The position numbers were made by a program, and so were the translations under genes. The notes under the pieces are model-generated. The model searched no databases. It saw only the letters and a program-made list of their open reading frames with translations, and was not told where the DNA came from. A stretch of 64,000 nucleotides of DNA from Pyrenophora tritici-repentis (taxonomy: Eukaryota; Ascomycota; Dothideomycetes; Pleosporales; Pleosporaceae): positions 1-64,000 of the forward strand of contig NC_089397.1 of assembly GCF_003171515.1 (NCBI RefSeq), given 5' to 3'. Positions 20,822-31,374 of this stretch are shown piece by piece; the first letter of the stretch is position 1, and each line of letters begins with the position of its first letter.

Positions 20822-23477
20822 ATGCCAGACCCTAGGCATCCTCGTAAACGCCCTGCTGCCGCTCCTGTTGCCGCCGCTGGTCGCTCAAAACGCCAGAAAG
20901 GCAGTAAATCACAGCCTATAACTATCGAAGCTTCGCAGCCATCTCACCCTTTCGTTATCGACGAGGATACACAGCGCGAGACTCCGCCAACGTCGCCGCG
21001 TCGAGCTATACTGGCCGCGAGCCAAGGCGTTGATTTCGAGATGCAGTTGCGCGACTCTATACCCGAAGATGCGATTGTCGCGCCTGTTGAAGCCTCTGAG
21101 GTAGCTGCAGCGGCGTCTGAAGCGGTAGATGAAGGCGAGCCAGAGCCTGACTTCGACCCGCGTATGGCCGATAACTTTGATGGCATTAACTGGAGTCGCC
21201 TGCCACGGTATATGAAGCCTCTTCGGACACAGAAGCAGAAGAAAAGCTGGGTATACAACTACGGTTATCGGCTTACTCTCCGCAGTAATACCAACAGGAT
21301 ATTCTGGCTGTGCCACATCTGTCACAAGCGTAAAGCAGCGACTGCTGGCTTTGCGGAGACGACGGAGGCAACTAGTACTGCTGCGAGGCACCTAAATAGG
21401 GATCATGGAATAACAAACGCTGGCGAGCAACCGCCTCAGCAGCTTCTTGGAGGCCAGAAATCGCTAGAAATGATGCTGAAGGGCGGCTTCGGCGTTAGCC
21501 AAAGGGTTGCGAACGAGATAGGAAACTTCGACGTACAGTCCTTTCGAATAGCAGCTGTTAGCTGGCTTGTTGACAACAACCTCGCCCTCTGCCAGTTCGA
21601 AGATCCAGCTTTCCGCAGGATGATACATTTCGCGAATCCTGAAGCTGAGCAGGCGCTCTGGAGTAGTCGCACAAGCGTTGCGCAGTTTGTGATGAGGCTG
21701 TACAACTTCATGCAGCCTCAGGTCGTCGATGAGCTGCGTTGCGCGGCGAGCAAGATACATATAAGCTTTGATGGGTGGACCGTTAAAGGTGGCAAGCGTG
21801 GCTTCTTCGGTATTGTCGCTCACTTTGCCACGGCTGAGGGCGACCTTAGGGACGTTGCTATTGACCTGCCGCAGCTCTCAGGTGCCCATACTGGCGACAG
21901 GATAGCTGATTGTGTCGCTGAAACTCTGCAGAAGTTTAATATAACTGCGCAGAACGTTGGCTACTTTATGCTCGACAACGCGTTCAATAACGACACTGCT
22001 ATCGCGACCCTTGGAGCGAAGTTTGGCTTTAAGTCTAAGCATCGCCGGCTACGTTGTAGCGCTCATACAATCAACTTAGTTGGCCAGTCGATTATATTTG
22101 GCTCAAACAAGGACGCCTTTAACAACGACGAGAACTTGGCTGTAAGTCTACCTGTTCTTTTCAATGAAGCTTTCTAACGCTGTACAGGAGGAAGAGAAAT
22201 ACCTCAACGAGTGGCGTAAGCAGGGCCCATTAGGCACGCTTATAGACGTTATTAGCTACATCAAAACGCCACAACAGTACGACATGTTCGCGAACTTTCA
22301 GCGCCTCGCGAGGCAGGACTTACCGGCCGACGACGACGCTAAATTCCAAATACTCGAGCCTGTAAAGCCTTGCGTTACGCGCTGGAACTCCTTTTGTTCA
22401 GCGTTTGAGAGAGCTGTATTACTACAACCCGCGTTCAACTCCTACGTTTGTTTCTACGTGGAACAGCAGCGCGTTGCCGACTCACACGCCCGAACGAAGA
22501 ACAACAAGAAGCCCCAGGCGCCTGCTTGGATGAGATCTAAGGGCCTCACAGCTGCTGATTGGGCTGTTATAACTGAGTATATTGAGGTGCTGAAGCCGCT
22601 GAAAGATGCTACAAAGCGCCTTGAAGGCAGAGGCAAATGTGGCCGTTTCGGTGCGATATACGAGGTTATACCAGTGTTTGAGTTCCTTATGGGGCGCTTT
22701 GAGCAGCGTCTCCGGCAGTACGAGAGGGTTGATTTTGAGCAGCGCGAGGCGCCTGAAGATCACATCTCTATCAACTTTCGCGCAGCGTGGGAGAAGCTCA
22801 ACGACTACTACAGTAAACTCGACGACTCACCCGCGTACTTTGCGGCCTGCGCTCTTCACCCGTACTATCGACGCTATTGCGAGAAGGCGTGGCGTGATAA
22901 GCCTGAGTGGCTCGTCGCCTGTATGGCTGACTTTCGTGCTCTTTGGGCAGAGTATACGACCTCTACTCCTCCAACAAAGCCCTCAAAAGAGCGTGATAAC
23001 GGCGCTATTGACGAGGCTATCTCGTACATCATAAGCGATAGCGAGGACGATGATGAGCTCACAGATGAGTACGACAGGTGGCGCAAATTGGAGCCAAAGT
23101 GGACGAGTAAGCAGCACAACAGCCCTAACGTTGACGGCAACCCTATCAAGTACTGGGTACAGCTTCAGTCTAAGTATCCCGACCTCTCACGCTTTGCGAT
23201 TGACGTGTTGAGTATTCCAGCGAGCAGTTGCGAGTGCGAGCGCATGTTTAGTGAACTAGGAGATCTACTTGCTCCGCGACGGCGCAAGATTGGGTCACAA
23301 CTACTCGCCGCGCTTCAATGTGTACGGGCTTGGAATGCCGCTGGCATAAAGCTGCCGACGTCAGCTACAAGCCAACTCTCAGATCACGACCTTGAGCAGT
23401 TGTACAACCTCACAGCGTGGGAGCCAGACTCCGCAACAATCAATCGGATCGGCATGATTGATTCCTATCTAGGTTAA
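20822..23477 (+). pseudogene. hAT 1 transposase, 3' end split by MITE
   Basis: The start is ATG 20822. A 46-bp GT-AG intron (22142-22187, phase 0) joins the two coding blocks, and the splice restores the alignment with the hAT 2 protein. A BED-like finger (CHIC...H-x4-H) lies about residues 160-200. The catalytic region has SFDGW and MLDNAFNND, and the C-terminal hAT dimerisation region has SSCECERMFSELGDLL. Apart from the MITE at 23425-23552 the frame is open. Just beyond the MITE, the sequence gattccg followed by gtaagt could be a further splice donor, so the last codons are uncertain. The enzyme would cut and paste elements with the cagagatg-type ends. The MITE replaces only the last few residues, so partial function is possible. 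Confidence 0.8.
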
Positions 23478-23552
23478 AGGCTGCCTAATAAAGTAACTCT
23501 TTAACCTATATAGGAATCAATCATGTCGATCGATTGATTGTTGCGGAGTCTG
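23425..23552. mobile_element. MITE family A, copy 4
   Basis: A 128-bp element, same orientation as 13736-13863, flanked by GTGGGAGC (23417-23424, 23553-23560). It lies inside the last codons of the hAT 1 transposase, so one hAT-derived MITE has invaded another hAT family. Confidence 0.94.
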
Positions 23553-24288
23553 GTGGGAGCAACCTAGCGATTCCGGTAAGTACAGCCCATCTCCATCCTC
23601 GTCTACGACCTCTAGGGTCATCAGGATAGCTGCTTCTTACAGCTTCAATATACCTAGCAGAGCGTAGCTGACTACTTCTTAAAATAGACGTCTCGCCTAC
23701 CTTACAACGCCCATCCACTGAATAATACCGCCTGCCTCCGCGTCGATTAATGAGTCTTAAGCTTCGATATATCCTATCCAAAGGCCTTAGAGAGGTTACT
23801 GTCCCTGCTGTATACTGCTGTTGGGGCATATACTGCTAGTGAACGATGAGGATAGCTTGTGAGCACTCTGCTCAACGTAGAGACTCCCGAGTAGCTGGGT
23901 TTCAACGGCGATAGCGATACAATCTTATCTTTTCTTGATTACTCGCGCGCAATAAGACTTCAGGTTATATACTACGCAACACTGCTATTCTCCCTCAAAC
24001 GCGCTCCTAGAAGGACCTCTCTCTAGAGCAGATAGTTGCGGCCTTTTTTGCTTTGTGTTCGAAACTCTATACTAACTTCTCGTTTTGCCTTTTTTTGGCT
24101 CCAGAAACCGCCTTTTTCACTCTTCGGAGCTTCCTAAGGCTACCTAGCGATCAAGCCCATCAAGCTCACCAATCAAGCCTCACTGATCGACCTATCAAGC
24201 CCATCAAAGCAAGCTCAACACCAAGAAAACGTCAATCAAAGCAAGTATAGGGCCTGAAGCTTGATTGATTTGATTGTTGGCATCTCTG
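23553..24288. other. hAT 1 3' non-coding region
   Basis: About 740 bp between the split transposase end and the right terminus. It is longer than in the other hATs here. I see no gene. The last 150 bp are crowded with ATCAAG and TTGATT words typical of the subterminal zone. Confidence 0.5.
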
Positions 24289-25020
24289 GTAGTCTGCAAC
24301 GCTTGTGACGCAGGCTAGGTATAGTTGTCGTACTGCTTTTGGGGAGAGTCCTCTTTCGATGTTGGCCAGTCTCCCTAGCCTGTGAAATGCTTTTGTTGCT
24401 TGGCTTACGCGTGTAGCAATATGTTCCTTGAAAGACAGTCTATTGTCTATGTGGATGCCTAGCCATTTGATTGTGTCTTTCGGTTCTACAATGGTGTTGT
24501 CTGGAAGCTGTAGGCTTCTCTCTTTTCTCTCTTTCTTGGCGGTAAAGTGAATGAGCTCTGTCTTAGCTATATCGAACATAATCGCTAAGTTTTTCCCTCG
24601 GTGAGATAGTAGGCGGACTTGCTGTTCTAGTATTTTGACGTTTTTCTTTAGAGATGTTGAGGATGTCGATAGAGATAGGTCGTCGATATAGGATAGGTTG
24701 AAGCTTTGTAGTCCTGGGAAGAGGTCTCTGGTGTAGATAAGAAAGAAGATCGGAGACACTAGGCTGCCTTAAGGTATCCCAGCTATTATCTCGGAGAATT
24801 CTTGTGTCTTATTGTCGAAGGAGAGTCTTAGCGATCTATTTGAGAAGAAGGATTTTGTCCAAGTGATAAGACTAATTGGGAGGCCTAGCTTCTTAAGTGT
24901 TCGCAGGAATTGATTGTGTGAGACGTGGTCAAATGCTCCCTTTACGTCCAGGAAGATAGTTGATGTTATTTGGCCTTTCTGTTTCTGGTGCTGGATTTGG
25001 TCGATGAGTAGCATAGCTGC
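24289..25020 (-). pseudogene. non-LTR retrotransposon reverse transcriptase fragment
   Basis: Minus-strand RT segments A to C: FLDVKGAFDHVSH, AGIP followed by GSLVSPIFFLIY, and SYIDDLSLS. These are typical of LINE reverse transcriptases (I/Tad-like guess). The expected Gln after AGIP is a stop (24769-24771), a CAA-to-TAA change of the kind RIP makes. Both ends are cut exactly at hAT termini, so only about 240 codons remain. Confidence 0.85.
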
Positions 25021-28000
25021 CAGACTCCGCAACAATCAATCCAGATTGGTCAGATTGATTGATTTGATTGGTCATTTGGAGTTTTTACCAACTCAATCAA
25101 CTCAATCTAAGCTTTTCAAAATAGCTAATCAAATCAACTTGCGAAGGTCAGATTGATTGATTTGATTAGTTAGATTGATTTATTATTAACGAGTTGTAAG
25201 GCGAGTAGTGTCGTATTAAGAGAAGGTTTTTGGTGTTGAAGATAGTTATCTTGGACCCCTATCTCGCTTAGCTTGTGATCCCTGTCGGCCGGGCAAGCCA
25301 GTCTCTATGCATTCACTTCTCACCAGCTAGCTCTCCTCTTATAGGACTAGCTCCTTCTGCTTAGGGGCTAGCCTCTTCTAGGCTTCACCCCGCACCTATA
25401 TAGCTAGTCCTTCGCTGTTCTTAATACAACAACGATTTCGCTCACTCAGTTCCCTAATAATCCCTTACACACAACACTAGTTGCCTAGCTACCTATACAG
25501 ACATTTTTCTTTAGTGTTTAGTATCGCCCACGATGGCCAAACGCTCTCGAGTTCCCACCAATACTGCTGCCGCCGCCGCCGCCGCCAAACGGGCGCGCCT
25601 ATCAAGGCCCTCTGTCCTATCTCAGCGATCGCTGTCGCCTCAGGAAACCCTTGGCGCCGCCGTAAGCCAGGCCACAACGTTTGAGTCGCAATTTTTCGAG
25701 TCGCAAACAGAGGAGGAGGGTGCGGCTGAGGGCAGCCAGGCTGGTACAGCAGCAACAACAGAGGCTAGTGTTGATACAGAGCCTGATAATGGCGATAACT
25801 TTGACGGCATTAACTGGGATCGCCTCCCTCGGTTCATGAAGCCTCTTACAACTGGGCGGCGCGTCAAGAGTTGGATCTTTCAACATGGATATCGCGTTGT
25901 TGAGCTCTACGATCAGAATCGAGTGTGGTTTGTATGCAAATACTGCCACATCCACAAGGTCATTGACACTGGCGGCAGTGGAGTTTTTGACGTATCAAAG
26001 GCCACCTCCTCAGCTGCAGCTCATCTTGGCCTTCAGAAACGAGGCCATGGCTTTACAAAAGACGGCCTGAAGCCTCGAAGAACAGGGCAGCAACTCTCTC
26101 TACGACAGACGCTGGAGACTGGTGTTGCAGTCTCTCAAGAGGCTGCCAACGCGATGGGCAACTTCAACATCCAGCAGTTTCGTGAAGTTGCAGTGTTCTG
26201 CCTTCTTGATAACAACTTGCCAATGGAGCTACTTGCAAGGCCGTCCTTTCGCGAGATGATTAGCCTTGCAAACCCAGAGGCAGAGGCAGCTTTGTGGGTA
26301 AGTCCTCGCAGTGTAGCTACCTACGCAATGCGCCTCTTCCAATATATGCAGCCACAGATTGTCTGCGCTCTGTCAGAAGCTGCAAGCAAGATCCACATAA
26401 GCTTTGATGGTTGGACGACAAAGGGTGGCAAGCGTGGATTCTTTGGAGTCGTTGCACACTTTGCTAACGCCTCTGGAGTGATACAAGATCTCCCCATCGC
26501 CCTCCCACATCTCGCAGGCTCTCATACTGGTGATGCTATCGCTGATACAATTAAAAAGACGCTCCAAGAATACAGTATTGGGAGTGATAAACTCGGCTAC
26601 TTCGTCCTCGACAATGCTGCAAACAACGATACTGCAGTCTCCTCGCTCGCCCACGCGTACGACTTCAACGCTGCTCACCGACGCCTCCGCTGCGGCCCTC
26701 ACACGCTTAACCTTATTGGCCAGGCAATTATCTTTGGCAGCAATCAAGAGGCGTACAACAACAACAACAACGACGAGCAGCTCCAAACAGAGGAGGTGTA
26801 CATGCAGGAGTGGCGTCAAGAAGGGCCCTTAGGTGTACTTATCGACGTTATCAACCATATAAAAACGCCTCAACAACACGAAATTTTCCGAAGCTTCCAA
26901 ACCGCCGCCAACGCCGAGTTGCCAGCTAGAGAGCGCCTCCACGTACTTGAGCCTGTGAAGCCTGTTGTTACACGCTGGAACTCTTACTACGCTGCCTTCA
27001 AACGCGCAACTCAACTCCAGGCAGCATACAACTCTTACGCTGAGCACTACATTAACGCACTCTCCCTTGAAGATCGCCGCGCTTGTCAACGTGGCAATAA
27101 ACTCCCTGAAGCACCTAGTTGGATGAGATCAACAGGACTTACAGCTGCTGATTGGGCGGTGATAACAGAGTATCAGGACTGCCTAGAGCCGCTTAAGCTT
27201 GCTACGGAGAAGCTTGAGGGTCGCGGAAAGGCAGGCAAATACGGCGCTATATATGAGACTATTCCTGTATTTGAATACGTACTTGGCGCGCTCGAAGCCC
27301 GTACGCGCTCGTACGAGCAAGTTGACTTCAACCCACCTGATGCGCCTGAAGATCACCTCTTTGTTAACCTCCGCGCCGCCTGGAGTAAGGCCAACGATTA
27401 CTACAACAAGCTCGATCGATCGCCAGCATACTACGCTGCTACCTGCCTCCATCCATACTACAAATACTACTGCGAGAACAGCTGGGTGGATAAGCCAGAA
27501 TGGCTAACATCAGCCAACGCTGGCTTCCTGCAGCTCTGGCAGTCGTATAAGCCTCAACGTACACGTCCTCTATCTCAAACAACTGCAAAACCAAGGCATA
27601 GAGGAATAGATGATGTGATTGGCGCCCTCGTACGGCGCAACAAGGCTCAGGTAGAGGCTGCCCACGACGATGAGTACGAGCGCTGGAGAACTCAAGAGCC
27701 AGAGTGGACAAGCGAACAGTATCTTAGCGATTGCCACCCAGTCAAGTACTGGATTCAATTACGCTCAAAATACCCGTGTTTAAGCCAGTTTGCGATTGAT
27801 ATACTCACGATACCAGCATCTAGTTGCGACTGCGAGAGGCTCTTTAGCGAGCTTGGCGATTTACTTGAGCCGCGCCGGCGAGCTCTTGGCAGCGAGTTAC
27901 TTGCTGCCCTTCAGCTTGTACGTTCGTGGAGACGAGCTGGCTTTGACGGCTTGTACAACAACGGTGATGATGAAGATAAGTGGAGTGACGTCAAAGATGA

Positions 28001-28218
28001 GGAGATTGTACAACAGTACGATATAGAAGGCTGGAGTACAACACCATAACCCCCTGTATACTACTTCTTAGCATCAATCAGCCAATCAACCAATCAATCG
28101 CAATCAATCTGCTCAAAAACCCTAACAATCAATCCGCAATCAATCAGCAGCGTCGCCGCAAGCTAATCAAACCAATCGACAACCTTAAGATTGATTGATT
28201 TGATTGTTGCGGAGTCTG
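25021..28218 (+). mobile_element. hAT transposon 2 (apparently complete)
   Basis: A perfect 19-bp inverted end cagactccgcaacaatcaa at both termini, 3198 bp, subterminal TTGATT arrays and one intact transposase gene. The flanks are atagctgc (left, LINE) and taaatggt (right, Gypsy). They do not match, so this pair of ends shows no target-site duplication. Confidence 0.9.
25533..28049 (+). CDS. hAT transposase (intact)
   Basis: 838 residues from ATG 25533. An Ala-rich, basic, disordered start precedes a BED-like zinc finger (C135, C138, H164, H172) that would bind the element ends. The RNase H-like catalytic region has D292 in SFDGWTTKGG and D360 in VLDNAANND, followed by the C-x2-H motif. The hAT C-terminal dimerisation region is near residue 760 (SSCDCERLFSELGDLL). 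No frame damage or RIP-type stops. It is the best candidate driver of MITE A and MITE B, whose ends match this element's. Cut-and-paste transposition in the nucleus is known for the family; activity here is inferred. Confidence 0.93.
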   Translation: MAKRSRVPTNTAAAAAAAKRARLSRPSVLSQRSLSPQETLGAAVSQATTFESQFFESQTEEEGAAEGSQAGTAATTEASVDTEPDNGDNFDGINWDRLPRFMKPLTTGRRVKSWIFQHGYRVVELYDQNRVWFVCKYCHIHKVIDTGGSGVFDVSKATSSAAAHLGLQKRGHGFTKDGLKPRRTGQQLSLRQTLETGVAVSQEAANAMGNFNIQQFREVAVFCLLDNNLPMELLARPSFREMISLANPEAEAALWVSPRSVATYAMRLFQYMQPQIVCALSEAASKIHISFDGWTTKGGKRGFFGVVAHFANASGVIQDLPIALPHLAGSHTGDAIADTIKKTLQEYSIGSDKLGYFVLDNAANNDTAVSSLAHAYDFNAAHRRLRCGPHTLNLIGQAIIFGSNQEAYNNNNNDEQLQTEEVYMQEWRQEGPLGVLIDVINHIKTPQQHEIFRSFQTAANAELPARERLHVLEPVKPVVTRWNSYYAAFKRATQLQAAYNSYAEHYINALSLEDRRACQRGNKLPEAPSWMRSTGLTAADWAVITEYQDCLEPLKLATEKLEGRGKAGKYGAIYETIPVFEYVLGALEARTRSYEQVDFNPPDAPEDHLFVNLRAAWSKANDYYNKLDRSPAYYAATCLHPYYKYYCENSWVDKPEWLTSANAGFLQLWQSYKPQRTRPLSQTTAKPRHRGIDDVIGALVRRNKAQVEAAHDDEYERWRTQEPEWTSEQYLSDCHPVKYWIQLRSKYPCLSQFAIDILTIPASSCDCERLFSELGDLLEPRRRALGSELLAALQLVRSWRRAGFDGLYNNGDDEDKWSDVKDEEIVQQYDIEGWSTTP

Positions 28219-28219
28219 T

Positions 28220-30892
28220 AAATGGTTCACAAAACTTGACGTTATCGCAGCCTTCCACAAGATCCGTGTGGCCAAAGGAGAAGAATGGAAGACAGCTTTC
28301 CGAACAAGATACGGCCTATTCGAATGGCGGGTTGCTCCCTTCGGACTAACAGGAGCACCAGCCGCATTTCAACGCTACGTAAATGGTGTTCTACAGGATT
28401 ACCTTGACGACTTTGTTTCAGCCTACGTTGACGACATCTTAATCTACTCGTCAGGATCGCTTCAGGATCACAGAGAGAAGGTTGGAAAGGTTCTTCAACG
28501 CCTTATAGACGCTGGACTGCAGATTGATATCGACAAGTGCGAGTTCGAGACTAAACGAGTCAAATACCTCGGGTACATTGTGGAAGCAGAAGTGGGCATT
28601 CGAGTTGATCCTGAAAAGATTATCGCAATCCGCGAATGGGCTACACCAACGTCAGTTAAGGCTATCCGAGCATTTATTGGTTTTGCCAACTTTTACCGAG
28701 TTTTTATACCAAACTTCTCGGACATTGCTGAACCGCTTATCAACCTAACTAAGAAAGAGATGGTTTTTCATTCGGACGAGGCTTGCAATCAAGCATTTGA
28801 AACGATTAAGGAACTTCTCATTACAGCACCAATACTCGGCCATTTTGATCCAGAGAAGGACACCTTGGTAGAAGCCGACTCCTCAGGACATGCAACTGGC
28901 GGCCTATTGCTGCAGAAGGACAAGAACAACAACTGGCAACCCGTTGCCTACTACTCAAAGAAGCACTCACCAACAGAGGCCAATTATCCAATTCATGACA
29001 AGGAGCTTCTAGCTATTGTTCGTTGCTTAGAAGCATGGGCTCCTGAACTACGTATGGTTAGGAAGTTCACAGTTCTGACGGACCACAAGAACCTTCAATA
29101 CTTCTACCGCGAACGACAGCTGTCTGAAAGACAAGTACGTTGGTCAGAGTTTCTCTCACGATTCGACTTCTCCCTGGAATGGAAACCTGGAAAGACTATG
29201 GGAAAACCTGACGCCCTGTCACGACGAGAACAAGACCTACCCGCCAACTACGACGATGAACGAATACGGTCTCGATTTATCCGTCTTTTCCAGAGCAAGC
29301 ACTTGCAGAGTGTTCAAATCCAGTCCCTGTCGTCCGAGGAGATTGACTTCACAGAAGAGATACGCATGTTTGAGGACCAGGACATGCAAAATCTCTGGCA
29401 CCGAAGCCGCCAAGAGGATAAGCTTTATCAGGAGCTCACTACGCTGGTAGCAAACAAGGAGCGGAACCTCCCTACCAAACTTCAGAAGGAGAAGTCAGCG
29501 AGTATAGCAGAATGCACCCTAGACGAGAGAGGCCTGTTGCGATTTCGAGACCGGATATGGATCCCTGACTGCGAACCACTTCGCACACGAATTATTCAAA
29601 ATATTCACGACTCGCATATCACCGGCCATCCTGGACGAGATCTTACCTACTCAATCTTATCAAGGCAGTTCTTCTGGTCAGGTGTAGCAAGCGACGTGCG
29701 ACGCTTTGTCCGTAACTGCGAGATTTGCGGGAGGAATACGATATGGAGAGAGACAAAGAAGGGCCTCCTTAAACCGCTACCGATCCCAGAACGTATATGG
29801 GGAGAACTTTCAATCGATTTTATTACGGACTTGCCGCCATCTGGACGCGATGACGCAACGAACTGCATGGTGGTCACTGATCGGCTGACAAAGGGAGTTG
29901 AACTGGAAGGCATGCACGATATCTCGGCAGAAGCAGTAGCACAACGGCTTTTAGAACGGCATTACCCTATTCATGGTATTCCAACGGCAATTACGAGCGA
30001 TAGAGGACCACAATTCGTCAGCGATCTTTGGAGGCATTTCTGTAAACTCCTCAGCGTTGAGCAACGCCTGTCGACTGCCTATCATCCGCAAACCGATGGT
30101 GCAACAGAGCGAATGAACCAAGAGATTGAGAAGATGATTCGAATCTGGGCCACCTACACGCAAGAAAATTGGCTAGCACTTTTACCTATCGTTATGGGAG
30201 CAATCAACAATCGCGAGGCCTCATCTACTGGCCTAAGCCCCTTCTATTTTATGCACGGATATCACAATGAACCCATTCAGCTGGTAGAGGATCGAACTAT
30301 TCAGGACCGACCAAAGAGAGACGGCGAAGCACTGGCAGAAGGCTTCCTTAAAAGACTCCAAGACGCAACAGAGTGGGCCCAAGCTGCGATCGCGATAACA
30401 CAAGAGAAACAGCAACATCAAGCTAACAAGACAAGAACAGCAGCGCCCCAATACAAGGAGGGAGACTGGGTGTTTTTGAACCTTAGAAACGTGAAGACAA
30501 CACGACCTTCCAAGAAGCTAGACTGGTTGCATGGAAAGTACAAAGTCTTGAGGCAGGTCAACTCCCACTCTTATCAACTTGACGTTCCGGGGAAGATCCA
30601 TCCTGTCTTCCACGTAGACCTGCTTCGCTACGCGCCTAACGACTCTCTCCCATCGCAGAAGGTTGGAGACACTCAGCCAGGGCCTATACTTGTAGATGGA
30701 GACGAGCTATGGCTGGTTGAACGTATTCTGGGCGAACGCACAACAAGGCAGGGAGGGAAAGAAATCAAGGAGGCATATGTGAAGTGGGTGGACTATACTG
30801 AACCGACATGGGAACCTGCGAGTAACGTACTAAAGACTGACGCTTGGAGGAAATGGAGAAAACTACGCGCTAAAGGGAAAGGAGGGGGGTAA
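28220..30892 (+). CDS. Gypsy pol fragment (RT-RNase H-integrase-chromodomain)
   Basis: 890 open codons with no start of their own. The domains are RT from the first aspartate (KLDVIAAFHKIRV) through AYVDDILIYSS; RNase H with ADSSGHATGGLLLQ; integrase with an HHCC finger (H..H...CEICG) and the DDE residues in LSIDFITD, TSDRGPQF and ATERMNQE; then a C-terminal chromodomain (VERILGERT... YVKWVDYTEPTWEP). The chromodomain places it in the chromoviruses, which target modified chromatin. The frame is undamaged, so the truncation is recent. It stops one base before a G-rich polypurine tract and the LTR. Confidence 0.9.
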   Translation, partial: KWFTKLDVIAAFHKIRVAKGEEWKTAFRTRYGLFEWRVAPFGLTGAPAAFQRYVNGVLQDYLDDFVSAYVDDILIYSSGSLQDHREKVGKVLQRLIDAGLQIDIDKCEFETKRVKYLGYIVEAEVGIRVDPEKIIAIREWATPTSVKAIRAFIGFANFYRVFIPNFSDIAEPLINLTKKEMVFHSDEACNQAFETIKELLITAPILGHFDPEKDTLVEADSSGHATGGLLLQKDKNNNWQPVAYYSKKHSPTEANYPIHDKELLAIVRCLEAWAPELRMVRKFTVLTDHKNLQYFYRERQLSERQVRWSEFLSRFDFSLEWKPGKTMGKPDALSRREQDLPANYDDERIRSRFIRLFQSKHLQSVQIQSLSSEEIDFTEEIRMFEDQDMQNLWHRSRQEDKLYQELTTLVANKERNLPTKLQKEKSASIAECTLDERGLLRFRDRIWIPDCEPLRTRIIQNIHDSHITGHPGRDLTYSILSRQFFWSGVASDVRRFVRNCEICGRNTIWRETKKGLLKPLPIPERIWGELSIDFITDLPPSGRDDATNCMVVTDRLTKGVELEGMHDISAEAVAQRLLERHYPIHGIPTAITSDRGPQFVSDLWRHFCKLLSVEQRLSTAYHPQTDGATERMNQEIEKMIRIWATYTQENWLALLPIVMGAINNREASSTGLSPFYFMHGYHNEPIQLVEDRTIQDRPKRDGEALAEGFLKRLQDATEWAQAAIAITQEKQQHQANKTRTAAPQYKEGDWVFLNLRNVKTTRPSKKLDWLHGKYKVLRQVNSHSYQLDVPGKIHPVFHVDLLRYAPNDSLPSQKVGDTQPGPILVDGDELWLVERILGERTTRQGGKEIKEAYVKWVDYTEPTWEPASNVLKTDAWRKWRKLRAKGKGGG

Positions 30893-31210
30893 TGTAACGG
30901 GCTGAGCCTCGAGTCACATGACTAGGCTGCTAGCCTAGTCGCTTCCCCGGCAACGTGAGGGCCGTGCGCCAACCCAAACAAAGCAGGCTCGCCGCTTGCG
31001 TCTTACCTTCTTTCTTCATCTTGACTGTAAATAGCATCTGGACTAGGTAGCTGGAATACAGTCCCTACAGACCGTTCACACCTGTCACGAGGACGCTAAG
31101 TCACATGACCCACACCGCTCTATATTAGCCGAGCTTTGTATAGTTAGCAATTGACACACTTACATGCCATGACTGAGAGAGTCATTCTTTCTCAACACTA
31201 ATTAATTAAG
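30893..31210 (+). repeat. Gypsy 3' LTR (end uncertain)
   Basis: Begins TGTAAC directly after a purine tract (aaagggaaaggagggggg). The right border is not defined, since no partner LTR is in the window. The usual CA end is not obvious before the next element. Confidence 0.55.
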
Positions 31211-31330
31211 CTTCGTCTTTTAAGCTTGATTGCTAACTAATCTCTATGCGAGAGGCTTGATTGATGGAACCGTTGGCTTGATTGTAGATTGATCAAGCGC
31301 TTGTAAGCCGCTTGATTGTTGACAGGTCTG
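31211..31330. mobile_element. hAT-like terminus remnant
   Basis: Ends cttgattgttgacaggtctg at 31330. Read from the other strand this starts cagacctgtcaacaatcaag, the same style as the hAT 1 and MITE C ends. It has several TTGATT/ATCAAG subterminal words. Only one end is present; I found no partner end or duplication. Confidence 0.55.
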
Positions 31331-31374
31331 GTTACAACAGGTACGGCGAGGAGGGAGAAGGTGGTGACGCGCAT
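31331..31374 (-). pseudogene. 5' stub of a secreted-protein gene
   Basis: The minus-strand ATG at 31374 starts MRVTTFSLLAVPVV, a typical fungal signal-peptide beginning. It is then cut by the hAT-like terminus at 31330. Upstream there is a plausible promoter: a TATA-like box (atataaatgg on the minus strand, about 31470-31480) and a C/A-rich leader ending accaaac before the ATG. The rest of the gene is not in the window. The gene is inferred from the signal peptide and promoter layout only. Confidence 0.4.

Larger units (their letters stand above)
20473..24288 (+). mobile_element. hAT transposon 1
   Basis: Terminal repeats cagagatgccaacaatcaag and its inverse bound 3816 bp, with many TTGATT/AATCAA words just inside both ends. 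It carries a hAT transposase gene and a nested MITE A. The left flank (acgcccag, helicase gene) and the right flank (gtagtctg, LINE) do not match, so no target-site duplication joins this pair of ends. Confidence 0.88.
28219..31210 (+). mobile_element. chromodomain Gypsy retrotransposon, 5' truncated
   Basis: The 3' half of a Ty3/Gypsy element. It starts mid-RT directly at the hAT 2 terminus and ends in a 3' LTR that begins TGTAAC at 30893. Gag, protease and the 5' LTR are missing. The LTR's far end is not recognisable, because a hAT-like terminus follows by about 31210-31330. Confidence 0.85.
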
